A stretch of 64,000 nt of DNA from JAJDNS01 sp963578825 (lineage in GTDB: Bacteria > Acidobacteriota > Vicinamibacteria > Fen-336), in the NCBI GenBank assembly GCA_963578825.1, contig CAUZDW010000018.1, positions 10,155 to 74,154 on the forward strand. Reading direction: 5' to 3'. Shown piece by piece: positions 62,166-64,000 of this stretch (positions are counted from its first letter, which is position 1; each line of letters opens with the position of its first letter). Below the pieces are notes generated by a model that had not been told where the DNA came from, made no database searches, and saw only the letters and a program-made list of their open reading frames with translations. The translations under genes were made by a program, and so were the position numbers.

Positions 62166-63188
62166 GTGGTGGCGGAACCCTCTCAGCTCTCGCGCTCGCG
62201 ACGGTCCAAGTGGCAGTACGTGGCCATGGGCGTGGGTCTCATAGTGGTGGCGGTGGCTCTCACCGTCGCCTGGCAGATCCTCGCCGCGCCCGACAGCGCC
62301 CCGCGCGAGGTGGGCACGGCGCGCGCCGTCGCCTACTTCTTCGGGAGCGTTCTCTTCCTGCTGCTCATCGGGGGCCTGGTCCTCATCGTGATCCTCCTGC
62401 TCCGCGAGGTGCGCCTCAACGAGCGGCAGTCGAACTTCGTGAGCGCTGTCACCCACGAGCTGAAGACTCCCGTTGCTTCGCTGCGCCTCTATCTGGACAC
62501 GTTGGAGTACCGGGCGCTGGAGACGGGGCAGCGCAAGGAGTTCTACCGCACGATGCGTCAGGACCTGGACCGACTGAACGCGACCATCAACAACGTGCTC
62601 GATGCGGCGCTCTACACGGACCACCCGGTGCAGGATCCCCGCCCCCTCGATCTGGCGCGCCTCGCGCGGCGTGCGATCGACCTCACCCTGACACGCCACC
62701 AGCTGCCCGGTGAGGCAATTCGCTACCAGGGGCCTCCGAATCTCCATCTCGCAGGCGACGCCCAGGCCCTGGAGACGTCCGTCCTGAATCTTCTCGACAA
62801 CGCGGTCAAGTACTCGAAGGAAGGGATCAAGATCGAGGTCGAGGTCTGGGGCGACGGCGCCGGGCAGGCGCACCTGCTCGTGCGGGATCACGGCATGGGC
62901 TTCAGCCGCACCCAGCTGCCGTTCATCTTCACGCGGTTCTACAGGATCGGATCCGAGGTGCGGCGGAGCCGCACCGGAACCGGGCTCGGGCTGTTCATCG
63001 TCCGCTCTGTCGTCAAGGGTCACAAGGGTGCGATCACCGCGGACAGCCCGGGTCCCGACCAGGGCTCGACGTTCACCATCACCTTGCCGGGGCTCCTGGA
63101 GGAAGCAGAAGCCAGAGCCGCATCCGAAGCGGAGGCAGAGGCAGAAACCGAAGTCGAAGCAGCGGCCGGGAAGGCCTGCCTTGGCTAA
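62166..63188 (+). CDS. Sensor histidine kinase
   Basis: 340 residues. Two transmembrane helices (about 18-40 and 54-80) with only about a 14-residue loop between them, so any signal is probably sensed in or near the membrane. HisKA has the phospho-acceptor H97 in AVTHELKTPVASLRLYLDTLE. The ATPase domain has the N box LLDNAVKYS, G1 DHGMGF, F box FIFTRFYR and G2 GTGLGLFIV. After the kinase core comes a 30-residue Ala/Glu-repeat tail (ARAASEAEAEAETEVEAA). GTG start at 62166 (a second GTG follows directly). Its stop overlaps the response regulator's TTG start. Confidence 0.95.
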   Translation: MVAEPSQLSRSRRSKWQYVAMGVGLIVVAVALTVAWQILAAPDSAPREVGTARAVAYFFGSVLFLLLIGGLVLIVILLLREVRLNERQSNFVSAVTHELKTPVASLRLYLDTLEYRALETGQRKEFYRTMRQDLDRLNATINNVLDAALYTDHPVQDPRPLDLARLARRAIDLTLTRHQLPGEAIRYQGPPNLHLAGDAQALETSVLNLLDNAVKYSKEGIKIEVEVWGDGAGQAHLLVRDHGMGFSRTQLPFIFTRFYRIGSEVRRSRTGTGLGLFIVRSVVKGHKGAITADSPGPDQGSTFTITLPGLLEEAEARAASEAEAEAETEVEAAAGKACLG

Positions 63189-63906
63189 CATCCTGGTGGT
63201 CGAAGACGAGGAGCACCTCGCTGAGGGCATCCGCTTCAACCTCGAGCTCGAGGGATACGCCGTCGAGACGATCGGAGACGGCCTCACGGCTGCGGCCCGC
63301 CTTGCACCGGAACTCGAGGAGCCTCCCCGCGCTCCGGAGCCGACGCCCCAGGGCCTCGATCTCGTCCTCCTCGACGTCATGCTCCCGGGTCTCGACGGCT
63401 TCCAGATCGTCGAGCGCATGCGCCGGGCCGGAAACTTCACCCCGGTACTGATGCTGACGGCCAGGAACCTGCCCGAGGACGTGGTTCAGGGACTGGAGTC
63501 GGGGGCGGACGACTACCTCTCCAAGCCTTTCGATCTGCCGGTCCTCCTGGCTCGCGTCAAGGGCCTCATTCGCCGCAGGGACTGGACCCGCGGCGGCGGC
63601 AGTCCCGCTCAGAGTGTCCGCATCGGCCAGGCGGAAGTGGACTTCCGGAGCTTCGAGATTCAGCGCGACGGCGAGACCTTCCATCTGACGCTCCTCGAGG
63701 CGATGCTGCTGAAGCTGCTGGTCTCGCGGCGGGGCGAGATGGTGAGCAAGGGCGAGATCCTCGAGAAGGTCTGGAACCTGGACCCGGACACCGAGACCAG
63801 GGCCGTCGACAACTTCGTCATGCGCCTCAGGCGACACCTCGGGGACGATCCCCGATCCCCGGAGCACCTCCTGACGGTGCGGGGCGCCGGGTATCGGCTG
63901 ATCTAG
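63181..63906 (+). CDS. OmpR/PhoB-family response regulator
   Basis: 241 residues. Receiver domain: acidic pair in VVEDEE, phospho-acceptor D65 in LLDVMLPG, switch T in LTARN, K115 in SKPFD. D65 is about 12 residues later than usual because of a proline-rich insertion (EEPPRAPEPTPQ). The C-terminal winged helix ends TVRGAGYRLI, the usual OmpR-type ending. The TTG start lies inside the kinase gene, so the pair is co-translated. The stop TAG coincides with the apparent boundary of an IS630-like element, so a few native residues could be missing. Confidence 0.94.
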   Translation: MANILVVEDEEHLAEGIRFNLELEGYAVETIGDGLTAAARLAPELEEPPRAPEPTPQGLDLVLLDVMLPGLDGFQIVERMRRAGNFTPVLMLTARNLPEDVVQGLESGADDYLSKPFDLPVLLARVKGLIRRRDWTRGGGSPAQSVRIGQAEVDFRSFEIQRDGETFHLTLLEAMLLKLLVSRRGEMVSKGEILEKVWNLDPDTETRAVDNFVMRLRRHLGDDPRSPEHLLTVRGAGYRLI

Positions 63907-64000
63907 TGTCCCGTTACAGAAGTTAGCATCAGGAGTCTGTTTGGTCGATAGCGATCGTTCGTTGAGCGAAGCGGGCGATGCTGGCCAGGATCTGATCGGC
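63906..64000 (-). mobile_element. End of an IS630-like element (continues beyond window)
   Basis: Immediately after a TA dinucleotide in the response regulator stop codon, the sequence GTGTCCCGTTACAG looks like an IS630/Tc1-type terminus; that family inserts at TA. The transposase fragment below reads inward toward this end. The other end is outside the window, so the call rests on the end motif and 23 residues. Confidence 0.55.
63929..64000 (-). CDS. C-terminus of an IS630-like transposase (partial)
   Basis: The minus strand is open from the window edge and encodes 23 residues ending with ADQILASIARFAQRTIA and a short tail, then TGA. I recognise this helix as similar to the ends of IS630-family transposases. 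Everything upstream is outside the window. Confidence 0.55.
   Translation of the reverse strand, partial: ADQILASIARFAQRTIAIDQTDS

Overview
The window is dense, high-GC bacterial chromosome with about sixty protein genes. Gene pairs overlap tightly (ATGA, GTGA, TAGTG junctions) and GTG/TTG starts are common. Lipoprotein signals, two beta-barrel outer-membrane proteins and an M4 protease indicate a diderm. A VWFA protein of the type common in Acidobacteriota, a serine/threonine-kinase fragment with an acidobacterial-looking activation loop, and a MoxR/DUF58/Bat operon make an Acidobacteriota-like organism the best guess. This is inferred from gene style and no marker gene proves it. I saw no tRNA, rRNA or CRISPR array.

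Layout. 1-6.2 kb: the end of an SDR gene, then a minus-strand block of lipoprotein, TPR protein, VWFA protein and ClpB. 6.3-9.7 kb: a GntR/FadR regulator with a good promoter and a possible operator, a zinc-ribbon orphan, an RlmI-type methyltransferase and a membrane-anchored hydrolase. 9.7-17.6 kb: rpiB-glyA-trkA-trkH-dinG-like, then a FadL-type porin. 17.6-21.3 kb: a flavin reductase, a DMT exporter and queD-queE-queC (preQ0 synthesis). 21.3-28.4 kb: an exported TPR protein, the yggS-yggT-divIVA-yggU cell-division cluster (divIVA broken at its 3' end), hutI, an ABC exporter pair and phosphofructokinase. 28.4-41.6 kb: mixed metabolism, secretion and signalling, including a PHP hydrolase, M4 and M28 peptidases, a signal peptide fused to a kinase C-lobe, DUF1015, an isochorismatase-like hydrolase, GDPD, an HD-GYP protein with a large insertion and a phosphoglycolate-type phosphatase.

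41.6-47.3 kb is an envelope cluster: a sulfatase-fold lipoprotein diverging from two overlapping GT39-like glycosyltransferases. It abuts a decayed island (47.3-49.1 kb) with an IS6-family transposase broken by about four frameshifts, a short HGGKSTG-motif protein and otherwise gene-poor DNA. Then come an IMP dehydrogenase-family gene, a GT4 glycosyltransferase and trxB. 52.9-61.5 kb holds a small orphan gene and the full MoxR-DUF58-DUF4381-like-BatA-BatB/C(fused)-BatD-BatE operon, followed by a Fis-type DNA-binding protein and a histidine kinase/response regulator pair. The response regulator stop codon lies at what looks like the end of an IS630-type element that runs off the window.

The most unusual items are the signal-peptide/kinase-lobe chimera (33935-34339), a lipoprotein whose start, Shine-Dalgarno and signal peptide become coherent only if one G is added to a G5 run (6155-6159), the disrupted divIVA tail, the HD-GYP domain with about 130 extra residues, and several -10 boxes so close to start codons that the mRNAs may be leaderless. 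I did not find a clearly new multi-gene system.
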